Assembly (NCBI RefSeq): GCF_900454865.1 | Contig: NZ_UGTV01000015.1 | Span: 2,127,994 to 2,191,993 of the forward strand | Length of the DNA stretch: 64,000 nt | Direction: 5' to 3' | Source of the DNA: Pasteurella canis | Lineage (GTDB): Bacteria > Pseudomonadota > Gammaproteobacteria > Enterobacterales > Pasteurellaceae | In this document: piece after piece, positions 41,390-52,119 of the stretch | Layout: each line of letters opens with the position of its first letter | How positions within the stretch are numbered: position 1 is the stretch's first letter | Notes under the pieces: generated by a model | What the model was told of the DNA's origin: nothing | Database searches by the model: none | The model's input: only the letters and a program-made list of their open reading frames with translations | Translations under genes and position numbers: made by a program

Positions 41390-42649
41390 TTAAAGTTTCA
41401 CAACCTGTGCTTGTTTTATCATGTTATCACTGACTTCTAGAATAGTGATTTGTAAGCCATTAATTTCACATACAGTTCCTTCTTCTGGAATCTCTTCGAG
41501 ATGCTCAAGAATCAATCCATTAAAAGTTCGAGCTTCTTCTGTATCTAGATTCCAATCGAAAAGTTTATTGAGGTCACGTAAATTAGTTGAGCCTTCAATA
41601 ATCATCGAACCATCTGATTGTGGGATGACTTCTTCTTCAATAGAAGGGGCAGTTGATGTTGTAAACTCACCGACAATTTCTTCTAAAATATCCTCTAAAG
41701 TGACTAATCCTTTGATATCGCCATATTCATCAACTACTAAACCAATGCGTTCTTTATTATTACGAAAGTTTAATAGTTGAGCATTCAATGCAGTACCTTC
41801 AGGAATAAAATAGACTTCATCAGCCGCCCTGATTAATGTTTCTTTACTAAATTCATTTTTATCTAACATTAAACGATAAGCTTCTCGGACACGTAGCATA
41901 CCAAGAATATTTTCATCCATACTACTTTTATATAATACGACACGCCCATGAGCTGCATGATTAAGTTGGCGCATAATTGATTTCCAATCATCATCAATAT
42001 CAATGCCACCAATATCATTGCGTGGGACCATAATATCGTCCACAGTAACTTGCTCTAAATCTAAAATAGACAGTAACATTTCTTGGTGAGCGGATGGAAT
42101 AAATTTGCCTGACTCATTCACAATAGAACGTAGCTCTTCTGGACTTAATGAGGGGGATTTATTGTCTGATTTTAAACGTAATAAAGCTAAGATCCCTTGA
42201 ATAATGAGATTTATTAAGTACACCAATGGTGTAAAGAGGCGTAAGAAAATCGCTAGAAGATGGCTTGAGGTAAAAGCAACCCTCTCTGGATAACGTGCCG
42301 CGATTGTTTTGGGTAAAATTTCAGCAAAAATTAACATAACAAATGTGAGTGCGCCTGTTGCAATCGCTACACCTGCATCACCGTATATACGCATACCAAT
42401 AATAGTTGTAATTGCCGAAGCAGTAATATTGACTAAATTATTACAGATTAAGATTAAACTGAGTAACACATCTGTTTTTTTCAATAATTTTTCTGCTTTT
42501 TTAGCACCGCTATGCCCTTTTTCAGCAAGGTGGCGAAGGCGATAACGATTAGCGGAGAGTAAGCCTGTTTCTGAACCCGAAAAATAAGCTGAGATGATCA
42601 ATAAAATGATAAGTGCAATAAATAAGGTACTAAGGGGAATACTGTCCAA
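41390..42649 (-). CDS. corB: CNNM/CBS-domain membrane protein (CorB/YfjD-like)
   Basis: A 419-aa protein with an N-terminal DUF21/CNNM membrane domain (about residues 1-190, starting SAYFSGSETGLLSANRYRL). A CBS pair follows (MVPRNDIGGIDID and GLVVDEYGDIKGLVTLEDILEEIVGE), then a C-terminal CorC/HlyC FAD-like fold. The family is linked to magnesium/cobalt efflux and resistance. It lies beside ypjD and ffh, as yfjD does in E. coli. Confidence 0.9.
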   Translation of the reverse strand: MDSIPLSTLFIALIILLIISAYFSGSETGLLSANRYRLRHLAEKGHSGAKKAEKLLKKTDVLLSLILICNNLVNITASAITTIIGMRIYGDAGVAIATGALTFVMLIFAEILPKTIAARYPERVAFTSSHLLAIFLRLFTPLVYLINLIIQGILALLRLKSDNKSPSLSPEELRSIVNESGKFIPSAHQEMLLSILDLEQVTVDDIMVPRNDIGGIDIDDDWKSIMRQLNHAAHGRVVLYKSSMDENILGMLRVREAYRLMLDKNEFSKETLIRAADEVYFIPEGTALNAQLLNFRNNKERIGLVVDEYGDIKGLVTLEDILEEIVGEFTTSTAPSIEEEVIPQSDGSMIIEGSTNLRDLNKLFDWNLDTEEARTFNGLILEHLEEIPEEGTVCEINGLQITILEVSDNMIKQAQVVKL

Positions 42650-42681
42650 AATGCATCCTTTTGTGAGTTAATCAAAAATTG

Positions 42682-42721
42682 AAAAGTGCGGTCAATTTTT
42701 ACTTGTTTAGACCGCACTTTT
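42682..42721 (-). terminator. Inverted uptake-sequence terminator between ypjD and corB
   Basis: AAAAGTGCGGTC (42682-42693) and GACCGCACTTTT (42710-42721) form a 12-bp stem. On the minus strand it is followed by CAATTTTT. It would stop ypjD transcripts before corB. Confidence 0.75.
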
Positions 42722-42749
42722 ACTGTGTATAAGAATAAATAAAAATTGT

Positions 42750-43553
42750 TTATATTTCAAGCATTACACGACTACCGAAATACGCAATACTAAGTAGTAT
42801 TAGTCCTAACATGGCATATATTACTATTTTCTTGCCACGCCAATGAAGTCGCCAATGTCCTATGAGTCCAAATGCAAAGACTAGCCAAGCCAAAAAAGAA
42901 AATACCGCTTTTTGAATATCTTGTGGTGCAAAGTCCTTGGCTAGATGAAAAGAGCCTGATATGAGCACAATCGTAAGCAGGATTTCTCCTGTGAGCATAA
43001 GGCGAAAAAAGTGACGTTCAACTGTCATTAAAGGAGGAATTATAGGAGAAAAAACTAGTTTCTTATTTTTTAAACTATTATCAATCCAAAGCAGTTGAAT
43101 TGAATAAAGTGCAGTCATTAAACAAATTGAATACGTAAATAACGATAAACCAACATGAAAGAAAAGTGCAATATTTTGACTTAGATGATACATAAAATGT
43201 GTTGGAAGCAATGTAGTTAAGATTAAATTAATGATAGTAAAGGAATAAATAATAGGTAATAAAAACCACAGAGTACGTACATGAAAAAAGAGCGCAAAAG
43301 TGGCGAGTGATGCAGTAATGACACTAATTAATGAGCTAATTTCCATGACAGTAAAATTCTGTCCGCTAGTTAAATTATTAAAAAGCGGGATTAAGTTAAC
43401 AAAATGGAGACTAATAGCGATAAGTGCGGTTGCAAAAAAGAGAATTTTGTTAGGAGACGATGCTGGTTCACCTGCTTGGATTTTTAATAGCATAGGCGTA
43501 ATTAGCAATACACTAGAAAGATAAAAAAGCATTGAAAGAATTGCAAACCACAT
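42750..43553 (-). CDS. ypjD: Cytochrome c assembly family membrane protein (YpjD-like)
   Basis: A 267-aa protein with about eight membrane helices, of the CcmC/CcsA-like 'cytochrome C assembly protein' family. It is divergent from ffh as in E. coli. In E. coli it is connected with the CorB/CorC magnesium system. There is no WWD heme-handling motif that I can see. Function is inferred by context only. A USS lies inside at 43422-43430. Confidence 0.82.
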   Translation of the reverse strand: MWFAILSMLFYLSSVLLITPMLLKIQAGEPASSPNKILFFATALIAISLHFVNLIPLFNNLTSGQNFTVMEISSLISVITASLATFALFFHVRTLWFLLPIIYSFTIINLILTTLLPTHFMYHLSQNIALFFHVGLSLFTYSICLMTALYSIQLLWIDNSLKNKKLVFSPIIPPLMTVERHFFRLMLTGEILLTIVLISGSFHLAKDFAPQDIQKAVFSFLAWLVFAFGLIGHWRLHWRGKKIVIYAMLGLILLSIAYFGSRVMLEI

Positions 43554-43692
43554 GGAAATTTCCTCATATCAAGAATTGATTTATTCTAGCTTTCTCCGCG
43601 TTAAATCGCCATTAATTTATTTCAAGGGGTGAAAATCTATCTGATTTCAGTATAATTGATACAATTTTTGTTTGTGTAATTAGGAATAACTC

Positions 43693-45069
43693 ATGTTTGA
43701 GAATTTATCAGAACGCCTGTCTAAAACGTTACGTAATATTAGTGGGCGTGGTCGTTTGACAGAAGATAATATTAAAGACACCTTGCGTGAAGTGCGTATG
43801 GCATTATTAGAAGCAGATGTCGCTTTACCTGTAGTACGTGAATTTATTAATAAAGTCAAAGAACGAGCAATTGGTGTTGAAGTCAATAAAAGTCTTACAC
43901 CAGGTCAAGAGTTTGTCAAAATTGTTCAAGCTGAACTTGAAGTGGCAATGGGAGAAGCAAATGAAAGCTTGAATCTTGCAACGCAACCACCAGCAGTCAT
44001 TTTAATGGCAGGTTTACAAGGGGCGGGTAAAACAACGAGTGTCGGTAAGCTGGCTAAATTTTTAAAAGAGCGTCATAAGAAAAAAGTATTAGTCGTATCC
44101 GCTGACGTTTATCGTCCCGCCGCAATTAAACAATTAGAAACACTTGCACAAACCGTTGGTGCTGATTTTTTTCCATCGGATGTGAGTCAACGCCCTGTTG
44201 CTATTGCTCAAGCAGCTTTAACTGAAGCAAAATTAAAATTCTATGATGTATTAATTGTGGATACCGCAGGTCGTCTTCATGTTGATGGCGAAATGATGGA
44301 TGAAATTAAACAAATTCACGCCGCACTTAACCCAATCGAAACGCTTTTCACGGTGGATGCAATGACAGGTCAAGACGCTGCAAATACCGCAAAAGCTTTT
44401 AATGAAGCTTTACCTTTAACAGGGGTGGTGTTAACCAAAGTAGACGGAGATGCGCGTGGTGGAGCAGCCTTATCTATTCGTCAGATTACAGGGAAGCCAA
44501 TTAAGTTTTTAGGGGTAGGTGAGAAAACTGATGCTTTAGAACCTTTTCATCCAGAACGTGTTGCATCACGAATCTTAGGTATGGGAGACGTGCTCTCTTT
44601 AATTGAAGATTTGGAGCGTTCAGTTGATCGTGAAAAAGCTGAAAAAATGGCCCAAAAATTCAAGAAGGGTGATAATTTTACTTTAGAAGATTTCCGAGAA
44701 CAGTTAATCGAAATGAAAAAAATGGGCGGGATGATGTCCATGTTAGATAAGTTGCCTGGCGCAAAAAACTTACCTGATCATGTCAAAAATCAAGTTGATG
44801 ATAAGATGTTTAATAAAATGGAGGCTATTATTAATTCAATGACGTTTAAAGAACGTGCAAATCCAGATATTATCAAAGGATCTCGCCGTCGCCGCATCGC
44901 CATGGGTTCAGGCACTCAAGTACAAGATGTGAATAAATTGCTTAAACAATTCGACGAAATGCAACGTATGATGAAGAAAATGCGCAAAGGTGGAATGGCA
45001 AAAATGATGCGTGGTATGCAAGGCATGATGGGCGGGCTTGGCGGTTTAGGCGGAATGTTTAGACGTTAA
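43693..45069 (+). CDS. ffh: Signal recognition particle protein Ffh
   Basis: The SRP54 GTPase (458 aa), which with 4.5S RNA targets nascent membrane proteins. N domain, then G domain with GLQGAGKTTSVGKLA, DTAGRLH and TKVDGDARGG. The C-terminal methionine-rich M domain ends in repeated GMQGMMGGLGGLGGMF-like residues. TAGGA is spaced 8 bases before ATG. Confidence 0.98.
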   Translation: MFENLSERLSKTLRNISGRGRLTEDNIKDTLREVRMALLEADVALPVVREFINKVKERAIGVEVNKSLTPGQEFVKIVQAELEVAMGEANESLNLATQPPAVILMAGLQGAGKTTSVGKLAKFLKERHKKKVLVVSADVYRPAAIKQLETLAQTVGADFFPSDVSQRPVAIAQAALTEAKLKFYDVLIVDTAGRLHVDGEMMDEIKQIHAALNPIETLFTVDAMTGQDAANTAKAFNEALPLTGVVLTKVDGDARGGAALSIRQITGKPIKFLGVGEKTDALEPFHPERVASRILGMGDVLSLIEDLERSVDREKAEKMAQKFKKGDNFTLEDFREQLIEMKKMGGMMSMLDKLPGAKNLPDHVKNQVDDKMFNKMEAIINSMTFKERANPDIIKGSRRRRIAMGSGTQVQDVNKLLKQFDEMQRMMKKMRKGGMAKMMRGMQGMMGGLGGLGGMFRR

Positions 45070-45096
45070 CTCAGTCTTCAGTTATGGGAAAGAACG

Positions 45097-45136
45097 AGTG
45101 CGGTCAAAAAAGTAAAAATTTTGACCGCACTTTTGT
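45097..45136. terminator. Uptake-sequence hairpin terminator between ffh and plsB
   Basis: AGTGCGGTCAAAA and TTTTGACCGCACT pair over 13 bases, with T-rich sequence after it. It lies between convergent genes. The right half is a perfect USS, and the left half has one flanking mismatch. Confidence 0.82.
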
Positions 45137-45159
45137 TTTATGAGTGTCTTTTCAAAAGA

Positions 45160-47589
45160 TTACTCTTCTTCAATTTTTGCAATCGCACCTTTGATTGTCA
45201 AAGTCACCTCAGTTGAAATTACTTGGTTTAGAATTTCGATAATCTCACTGAGTTTTTCTGTATTTGCAATACCTTCATCATTAAAATAGCCTTCCTGTTT
45301 CAAGCTGGCAATAAATGCAGAGAACACAGCTTTATCAAAAAACTCTGGCGCATTAATACCATGTAATACAGACAAACGCTGTGCAACAGATTGGCTATCT
45401 TTTTCTAAGCTTGCACGGGGTGTCGCAGGGTCGTTTTCTAGAATACTCACGGTGATGTAGTAACGTTGTAATATTTCACGTATACCCGAAGACCAAAGCT
45501 GTAACATTCTAACTCGAGATTTATTGATAGAAAGCATATTGGCATTGCACTTAATTATTTCTTGACGCTCAAATTCAGTAATAATTTGATTGATTCGCTC
45601 TTGTAGAGCCTCTTGTGAGAAAGACAAGAAAAGTTCATTTCTCAAGAATGGATAAATTTTACTAATAGCATCATGAACTAATGGTTTTTGAATTGCCTCG
45701 TAATGCAGTACGATACTTGCTACCAATGATGGTAATACAAACAAATGTTGAATATTATTACGATAATACGTCATTAAGACAGCAGCATTACGTTCTAAAC
45801 GTACGATTTCACCAAAATTATCTTTTTCAATAATGATTCCCACTCGCTCTAGTTTGAGTATATGCTCTAACATCGTTTCAGGTGAATCAGTTGGTACTAC
45901 AATATCTTGTGAATAAGGCACATTTTGTAAAAACTGTTGATAGCTACCTAATTGTTCTAATAATTGCTCACGCGATAGCGCACGCTGACGAGAGGATAAT
46001 AATGCGGTTCCAGTTAAATTCATCGCATTGACTGCTGCAGCATTGTTGATATTTATCATCACTTGGTTTGAGACACTATCGACGGCTTGATTAAACCATT
46101 GTGGACGATCTTCGTTATTAATATTTTCTTTCCATTCAGGATAGTGTTTGTTTAAGAAATTACTTAATGTAATTGGCTCACCAAAGTTCACATAGGCTTT
46201 ACCTAAATTACGTAGTTTTTTAATCACACGTAATACTAAACCTGCGTTTTCTTTTTCTTTTGCCGCACCACGTAATTCCTTAGCGTAAGTATCTACTTCT
46301 AAAACGTGTTCATAGCCTACATAGACAGGTACCACGGAAATTGGACGTGTTTGCCGTTGTAAAAGTGCTTGTAATGTCATTGACATCATACCTGTTTTAG
46401 GTGCAAGTAATCGACCAGTACGAGAACGACCACCTTCGATAAAGTATTCGACAGGATAGCCACGATGGAAAAGCTCTGCGAGATATTCGCGGAAAATAGT
46501 CGAATATAAGCGATTACCTTTGAATGTGCGGCGAATGAAAAATGCACCACCTCGACGAAACATCGCTCCTACAGGCCAGAAATTAAGATTAATTCCTGCT
46601 GCAATATGTGGAGGGACTAAGCCTTGATGGTAAAGTAAATAAGAAAGTAATAAGTAGTCAATATGGCTACGATGGCAAGGGACATAGACAATTTCATGTC
46701 CATCTAAAGCCAGTTTACGCACACGATCTGCATTCTGTACATCGATACCTTGGTAAAGTTTATTCCACAACCAACGTAAAAAACGATCTGCTACGCGTAA
46801 ACCCTCATAATTAACGTTTGCGGCAATCTCATTGAGGATTTTTTTTGCTTCTTCTGCTGCTTTTTCTTCACTAATATTTTTTGACTTTGCCTCATCTTTG
46901 ATAGCTTCTAAAATCGTTGGTAATTCAAGTAATTTATTGAACATCGCCTGACGATTAGGTAAGCGTGGTCCTGTTGCGGAAATACGCTGCTTAGAGAAGT
47001 GCATTTTGGCAACGCGGGCTAATTTATGCGCAATAGCTTCATCAAAGCCATGTTCATTCACCATATAACGTAAAGAAACAGCTTGTGAGAAACGAACAAA
47101 AGTATCACGACCAAACCAGACTGCGGCAATAACTTTTTGAATACCGCTTAATAAGCGTAGTTGTGGTAAGTCTGACTTATTTTCATGACCTGGCGAACGT
47201 CCCCATAATACTGAACCAGGAATTAGCTGAACATCAAGGGTCGGAGATGTGTGGTGTAGCTCTAAGTATTTATTAAATATATTGATAGTCTCTTGTTTTG
47301 CTCCTTTTGATTTAAAGAATCGACGCCCTTCATCTAAAAAAACAAAACGAGGTAAAGTTTGGTTATTAATTTCATTTTTTTCAAAAGGGTCTGGTAAACC
47401 TACACTGAGACAGTTTTTGCGGAAAATAACTAAATCAGTCTGTGAAGTGTAGGGCAAGACATAAACGACAGGTTGGGTAGTATCAAGCTTCAATTCTTCG
47501 ATAGGATTATGGGGAATTGGATTGTTTTTAACTAAGAAGGATAAAGGCAACTCCAATACTTTGCGATACATATTTAGAAAACTAAACAT
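45160..47589 (-). CDS. plsB: Glycerol-3-phosphate 1-O-acyltransferase PlsB
   Basis: Inner-membrane acyltransferase (809 aa) making lysophosphatidate, the first step of phospholipid synthesis. Acyltransferase blocks I-IV are visible: [44 protein letters not shown] and [11 protein letters not shown]. Divergent from lexA, the same neighbour pair as in E. coli. Confidence 0.97.
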   Translation of the reverse strand: MFSFLNMYRKVLELPLSFLVKNNPIPHNPIEELKLDTTQPVVYVLPYTSQTDLVIFRKNCLSVGLPDPFEKNEINNQTLPRFVFLDEGRRFFKSKGAKQETINIFNKYLELHHTSPTLDVQLIPGSVLWGRSPGHENKSDLPQLRLLSGIQKVIAAVWFGRDTFVRFSQAVSLRYMVNEHGFDEAIAHKLARVAKMHFSKQRISATGPRLPNRQAMFNKLLELPTILEAIKDEAKSKNISEEKAAEEAKKILNEIAANVNYEGLRVADRFLRWLWNKLYQGIDVQNADRVRKLALDGHEIVYVPCHRSHIDYLLLSYLLYHQGLVPPHIAAGINLNFWPVGAMFRRGGAFFIRRTFKGNRLYSTIFREYLAELFHRGYPVEYFIEGGRSRTGRLLAPKTGMMSMTLQALLQRQTRPISVVPVYVGYEHVLEVDTYAKELRGAAKEKENAGLVLRVIKKLRNLGKAYVNFGEPITLSNFLNKHYPEWKENINNEDRPQWFNQAVDSVSNQVMININNAAAVNAMNLTGTALLSSRQRALSREQLLEQLGSYQQFLQNVPYSQDIVVPTDSPETMLEHILKLERVGIIIEKDNFGEIVRLERNAAVLMTYYRNNIQHLFVLPSLVASIVLHYEAIQKPLVHDAISKIYPFLRNELFLSFSQEALQERINQIITEFERQEIIKCNANMLSINKSRVRMLQLWSSGIREILQRYYITVSILENDPATPRASLEKDSQSVAQRLSVLHGINAPEFFDKAVFSAFIASLKQEGYFNDEGIANTEKLSEIIEILNQVISTEVTLTIKGAIAKIEEE

Positions 47590-47944
47590 AGTGAATTTCC
47601 GTTTTTTATCAGTTTATTAGAAATAATTTACGTTATTTTACCATAAAAATTCAAAAACGTGAGTTGTTGAATAAAAGAACTATATAGACTTTTAATATAT
47701 AAAGTAGTGAATACTAAAATAGAATGTGAACCTAAATAATAGCATCATGTATAAAAATTTAGTCTGTAGAATAGAAAATACGATAAAAAAACAATGAAGG
47801 ATAAAGTTAAGTATTTTAGTATTTAAACTCAATATCATTATTTTAAATCTATTGAGTGACTGAGTAATTCAGATTAAATCCATGTTCCTTTAAACTGTTG
47901 CCTTAAAGAAGAATATTAAAAATAAAAGATTGCAATATTAGAAT

Positions 47945-47985
47945 ACATGTATACAATAACAGTTGTTATGTATATAAAAACAGGG
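47945..47985 (+). promoter_or_regulatory. Two LexA (SOS) boxes upstream of lexA
   Basis: Two sites fit the half-site spacing CTGT-N8-ACAG with one change each. The cores are 47947-47962 (ATGT-N8-ACAG) and 47968-47983 (ATGT-N8-ACAG), 21 bases apart, which places them on the same helix face. They lie just before the lexA ribosome site AGGGGTGA, so LexA would repress its own gene. The rest of the 403-base plsB-lexA gap is AT-rich, and I see no gene in it. Confidence 0.85.
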
Positions 47986-47992
47986 GTGAATT

Positions 47993-48631
47993 ATGAAAGC
48001 ATTTAAAGCACTAACAGCACGCCAGCAGGAAGTATATGATTTTCTAAGACATCATTTAGACACTACAGGTATGCCCCCAACACGCGCAGAAATATCAAAA
48101 GAACTTGGTTTTCGTTCGCCTAATGCAGCCGAAGAGCATTTAAAAGCATTGGCAAGAAAAGGGGTGATTGAAATCCTTTCTGGTACATCACGTGGTATTC
48201 GTTTATTGCTTGAGGAAGATTCTGTCAGTGAAGAAAATAATGGTCTTCCTTTAGTTGGGAGAGTCGCAGCAGGTGAACCAATTTTAGCAGAACAACATAT
48301 TGAAGGCACTTATAAAGTCGATGCAAATATGTTTAAACCACAAGCTGATTTTTTATTGAAAGTTTATGGGCAATCGATGAAAAATATTGGTATTTTGGAT
48401 GGTGATTTACTTGCCGTGCATAGCACAAAGGATGTACGTAATGGACAAATCGTTGTTGCCCGTATTGAAGATGAAGTAACCGTAAAACGTCTAGAACGTA
48501 AAGGCGCAGTTGTTTATCTCCATGCCGAAAATGAGGATTTTGAACCAATTATCGTTGATTTAAACCAACAACCAAATTTTGAAATTGAGGGTATTGCAGT
48601 TGGTATTATTCGTAACAATGCGTGGATGTAA
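47993..48631 (+). CDS. lexA: SOS response repressor LexA
   Basis: A 212-aa repressor of DNA-damage genes. The winged helix is at about residues 25-65 ([23 protein letters not shown]). The self-cleavage Ala-Gly bond is in VGRVAAGEP, the nucleophile Ser in [14 protein letters not shown], and the Lys in EVTVKRLE. Cleaved with RecA help after damage. Followed by a terminator at 48647-48679. Confidence 0.98.
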   Translation: MKAFKALTARQQEVYDFLRHHLDTTGMPPTRAEISKELGFRSPNAAEEHLKALARKGVIEILSGTSRGIRLLLEEDSVSEENNGLPLVGRVAAGEPILAEQHIEGTYKVDANMFKPQADFLLKVYGQSMKNIGILDGDLLAVHSTKDVRNGQIVVARIEDEVTVKRLERKGAVVYLHAENEDFEPIIVDLNQQPNFEIEGIAVGIIRNNAWM

Positions 48632-48646
48632 ATAGGCTATTGATTA

Positions 48647-48679
48647 AGAGAACCGCAACTGAATGTGCGGTTCTTTTTT
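48647..48679 (+). terminator. Terminator after lexA
   Basis: AGAACCGCA and TGCGGTTCT stem with loop ACTGAATG, followed by TTTTTTG. Confidence 0.85.
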
Positions 48680-48736
48680 GTATAATTTAGCGAGTATAAA
48701 AGCAGAATATTTTTAGAAAACAGACTGTGCTTTATC

Positions 48737-48764
48737 TTGCAAAACCGCTAATTATATGTATAAT
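48737..48764 (+). promoter_or_regulatory. Promoter of the rpsF-priB-rpsR-rplI operon
   Basis: TTGCAA, 16 bases, TATAAT, giving a near-consensus sigma-70 promoter about 90 bases before the rpsF start. Confidence 0.7.
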
Positions 48765-48820
48765 TCACCACCTTACAGCTACATTGAATTTTCGTTCCTT
48801 GCTTCTGCAGATTGGTAGCT

Positions 48821-48856
48821 GGTCTAACAGTCAGAGGCTGATTAACCCGTAAGGAG
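48821..48856 (+). promoter_or_regulatory. Probable S6:S18 autoregulatory leader
   Basis: GGTCTAACAG pairs with CTGATTAACC (48838-48847) as GGT-TAA-CAG with CTG-TTA-ACC and two one-base bulges, followed by the CCG and AAGGAG ribosome site of rpsF. A stem with an adjacent CCG box beside the rpsF start is the hallmark of the S6:S18-binding leader found in many bacteria. Binding would block translation. The assignment is inferred from structure and position. Confidence 0.55.
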
Positions 48857-48861
48857 CAGTA

Positions 48862-49239
48862 ATGCGACACTACGAAATCGTGTTTATGGTTCACCCGGAC
48901 CAAAGCGAACAAGTACCTGGCATGATTGAACGTTACACAGGTTCTGTAAAAGAAGCTGGCGGTCAAATTCATCGCCTAGAGGATTGGGGTCGCCGTCAAT
49001 TAGCGTACCCAATCAATAAATTACATAAAGCACATTATGTGTTAATGAATGTAGAAGCGCCTCAAGAAGTCATCGACGAGCTAGAAACAACTTTCCGTTA
49101 CAACGACGCAGTTCTTCGTAACGTAATCATTCGTACTAAGCACGCCGTAACAGAAGCGTCCCCAATGGTTAAAGCAAAAGACGATCGTAAAGCTTTAGCT
49201 GAAGTTGAAAACAACGATTTTGAGGATGCTGAAGAGTAA
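48862..49239 (+). CDS. rpsF: 30S ribosomal protein S6
   Basis: A 125-aa ribosomal protein that pairs with S18 on the 30S platform. The N-terminus [15 protein letters not shown] and the [20 protein letters not shown] block are diagnostic. The acidic C-terminal tail ([12 protein letters not shown]) resembles E. coli S6, which is glutamylated. AAGGAG lies before ATG. Confidence 0.98.
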   Translation: MRHYEIVFMVHPDQSEQVPGMIERYTGSVKEAGGQIHRLEDWGRRQLAYPINKLHKAHYVLMNVEAPQEVIDELETTFRYNDAVLRNVIIRTKHAVTEASPMVKAKDDRKALAEVENNDFEDAEE

Positions 49240-49552
49240 TTTAAAAATTGATAATCGTTTTTCATTGATTGGTCAAGTTGCGAGTCAATTAAAACGAATA
49301 AAAAGCCCGAATGGTATTGAGCATTGCCAATTTTTGTTAGAACATCGTTCTATACAACAAGAAGCGGGACTAAGCCGACAGGCTTGGTGTAAAATGTTAA
49401 TCCAAGTAAGTGGTAATCAATTAATAGAAAAAACTCAAAGCATTACGGTCGGCAGTCAGCTTTTGGTAATGGGCTTTGTAAGTTCACATAAAACTGTAAA
49501 TGGTTTAAGCCAATTAGTATTACATGCCGAGCAAATCGAATTTATAGATTAG
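49226..49552 (+). CDS. priB: Primosomal replication protein PriB
   Basis: A small OB-fold single-strand DNA-binding protein (108 aa) used with PriA in replication restart. [12 protein letters not shown] at the start and [12 protein letters not shown] at the end match the Haemophilus type. The frame opens at 49205, but ATG 49226 inside the last rpsF codons is the conserved start and gives a 14-base overlap. It sits between rpsF and rpsR as in E. coli. Confidence 0.95.
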   Translation: MLKSNLKIDNRFSLIGQVASQLKRIKSPNGIEHCQFLLEHRSIQQEAGLSRQAWCKMLIQVSGNQLIEKTQSITVGSQLLVMGFVSSHKTVNGLSQLVLHAEQIEFID

Positions 49553-49792
<240 letters not shown>

Positions 49793-49811
49793 TTAAAGAG
49801 AGGATACGGTA

Positions 49812-50261
49812 ATGCAAGTAATTCTTTTAGATAAAGTGGTTCACCTTGGAAATATTGGTGATCAAGTAAATGTTAAATCAGGTTTTGCACGTAACTTCTT
49901 AATCCCACAGGGTAAAGCAGTCATGGCAACCAAAGCTAACATTGAGCATTTCGAAGCACGTCGTGCAGAATTAGAAGCGAAAGCAGCAGAAGTTTTGGCA
50001 GCAGCCCAAGCGCGTGCAGCGAAATTAACAGAGTTAGGTTCTGTAACTATTACATCTAAAGCAGGTGATGAAGGTCGTTTATTCGGTTCTATCACAACTC
50101 GTGATGTTGCAGATGCAGTGACTTCAGCTGGCGTTGAAGTGGCTAAAAGTGAAGTTCGCTTATCAACAGGTCCACTTCGGACTTTAGGCGAGCACGAAGT
50201 TAAGTTCCAACTTCATGGTGAAGTATTTGCAACTGTAAATGTTATTATTGTTGCTGAATAA
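49812..50261 (+). CDS. rplI: 50S ribosomal protein L9
   Basis: A 149-aa protein with the N-terminal rRNA-binding domain ([35 protein letters not shown]), a long connecting helix (about residues 40-75), and a C-terminal domain. Last gene of the operon, ended by the hairpin at 50279-50308. Confidence 0.98.
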   Translation: MQVILLDKVVHLGNIGDQVNVKSGFARNFLIPQGKAVMATKANIEHFEARRAELEAKAAEVLAAAQARAAKLTELGSVTITSKAGDEGRLFGSITTRDVADAVTSAGVEVAKSEVRLSTGPLRTLGEHEVKFQLHGEVFATVNVIIVAE

Positions 50262-50278
50262 TTCGCTAGATTAAAGAT

Positions 50279-50308
50279 AAAAAACCCAGCTATTTGCTGG
50301 GTTTTTTG
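50279..50308 (+). terminator. Terminator after rplI
   Basis: AAAACCCAGC and GCTGGGTTTT form a perfect 10-bp stem with loop TATTT and a following T run. Confidence 0.92.
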
Positions 50309-50544
50309 TTATCTGGCTTTGTTAGATATCACATTTGTGAAAAATATACTCAAATCTAACTGTATTGATACTCTTGAATCAGCCCTAACTTATGTTTGAT
50401 AAAGTATCTAATAATCGTTTTAATTAGCATTATTAACACAATTTTTTATTATAGAAATCAGTCACCCATTAATACGAATCTAATATGTAAGATGAATTGT
50501 AAAGGATAAAATATTTGAAATTTACACATTACTTATTCGTTTTT

Positions 50545-50567
50545 CAAGTACTCGCAAAGAGTACTTG
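50545..50567. repeat. Perfect hairpin downstream of glnA without a T run
   Basis: CAAGTACTC, loop GCAAA, GAGTACTTG. Neither strand shows a proper T tract afterwards, so it is not a standard terminator. It may protect the 3' end of the glnA message. The rest of the 329-base rplI-glnA gap shows nothing else recognised. Confidence 0.55.
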
Positions 50568-50590
50568 GACGATAATTAGGATGACTGGTC

Positions 50591-52009
50591 TTATGCATAA
50601 TACATTTCAAATTCAACGGGGTGTGGCGTCATATTTAAACGCTCAACCTCTTTACGCTTTATAGCGATAAATGCATCAATAAATGCTTTAGTGAATACGT
50701 TTCCTTTAGTTAAAAATTCATAATCATTGGCTAATGCATTGAGTGCTTCTTCTAATGATGTTGCGACAGCAGGAATATTTTTTAATTCTTCGGGAGGTAA
50801 ATCATAAAGATTCTTATCCATTGCATCACCTGGATGAAGTTTGTTTGTGATACCATCTAGCCCAGCCATTAAGAGTGAAGCAAAGGCAAGATATGGATTT
50901 GCCAATGCATCAGGGAAACGGGCCTCAATTCGGATCGCTTTTGGATTCGTAACTGCAGGAATACGGATAGAGGCTGTACGATTGCTCGCAGAATAAGCTA
51001 ATAAGACGGGGGCTTCAAAACCTGGTATTAGGCGCTTATAAGAATTTGTTGTTGGGTTAGTAAAAGCGTTTAATGCTTTAGCATGTTTGATGATACCGCC
51101 AATAAAGTAAAGTGCAGTGTCTGATAAACCAGCATATTTGTCACCTTGGAAGATATTTTTACCAGATTTACTTAATGAGATATTACAATGCATTCCTGAA
51201 CCATTGTCACCTGTAATTGGTTTTGGCATAAAGCAAGCTGTTTTACCATGTTCATAAGCAACATTTTGTACAACATATTTATAAATTTGAGTTTCGTCAG
51301 CTTTCTTAGTTAATGTATTAAATTTAGTTGCGATCTCATTTTGACCTGCAGTAGCAACTTCATGGTGATGAGCCTCAATGACCAATCCCATTTCTTCTAA
51401 GATTAAGCACATCTCAGAACGAATATCTTGTGCGCTATCAATAGGTGCAACAGCACAATATCCTCCTTTCTTTGAAGGGCGATAACCATTGTTACCATCT
51501 TCATAGCGTTTATGACTATTCCAACTTGCTTCAATATCGTCAACTGAATAAGAGTTACGATGCATTGAAACATCAAAACGTACATCGTCAAATAAGAAAA
51601 ATTCAGGTTCTGGACCAACGAATGCTTCATCGGCAATGCCTGTTGAACGCATATAATTTTCGGCACGAATAGCAATAGAACGAGGATCCCGATCATAACT
51701 TTGCATAGTGGTTGGTTCATAGATACTACAGCGAAGAGAAAGGGTTGGGATTTGAGCGAAAGGATCGATAACAGCAGTTTCTGGGATTGGCATCAATAAC
51801 ATATCGGCTTTATTTATTGCTTTCCACCCTTCTACTGAAGAACCATCAAACATTTTTCCATCTTCAAAGAGATCTTCATCTACTAGGCTTATTGGTAAAG
51901 AGACACCATGTTCTTTTCCTTTAATATCAGTGAAGCGAAGTAAGACAAATTTAATATCGTATTCTTCAATTAGTTTGAATACATTGGAGATGGCAGTAGC
52001 GTTTGGCAT
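50591..52009 (-). CDS. glnA: Glutamine synthetase type I
   Basis: Makes glutamine from glutamate, ammonia and ATP (472 aa). It shows FDGSSVEGW, the ATP/metal segments (EPEFFLFDD and [12 protein letters not shown]), [10 protein letters not shown], and the NLYDLPPEE site whose tyrosine is adenylylated by GlnE in type I-beta enzymes. No glnL-glnG genes follow in this window, unlike enteric bacteria. The start lies about 110 bases from the divergent sialyltransferase gene. Confidence 0.98.
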   Translation of the reverse strand: MPNATAISNVFKLIEEYDIKFVLLRFTDIKGKEHGVSLPISLVDEDLFEDGKMFDGSSVEGWKAINKADMLLMPIPETAVIDPFAQIPTLSLRCSIYEPTTMQSYDRDPRSIAIRAENYMRSTGIADEAFVGPEPEFFLFDDVRFDVSMHRNSYSVDDIEASWNSHKRYEDGNNGYRPSKKGGYCAVAPIDSAQDIRSEMCLILEEMGLVIEAHHHEVATAGQNEIATKFNTLTKKADETQIYKYVVQNVAYEHGKTACFMPKPITGDNGSGMHCNISLSKSGKNIFQGDKYAGLSDTALYFIGGIIKHAKALNAFTNPTTNSYKRLIPGFEAPVLLAYSASNRTASIRIPAVTNPKAIRIEARFPDALANPYLAFASLLMAGLDGITNKLHPGDAMDKNLYDLPPEELKNIPAVATSLEEALNALANDYEFLTKGNVFTKAFIDAFIAIKRKEVERLNMTPHPVEFEMYYA

Positions 52010-52119
52010 ATGATCAATCCTTAAATTTCGAGTAGTACTGGAAATTTATGAATATAATAAAAGTTACGATATAAATCTAGCTTTTTTATTCTTCTTTTTA
52101 TAAAGTGTGAGTATAATTT

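Noticed and set aside
41208..41393. 61-aa open frame between exbB and corB
   Set aside because: It lies over the exbB promoter and the corB terminator and has no ribosome site; probably not coding.
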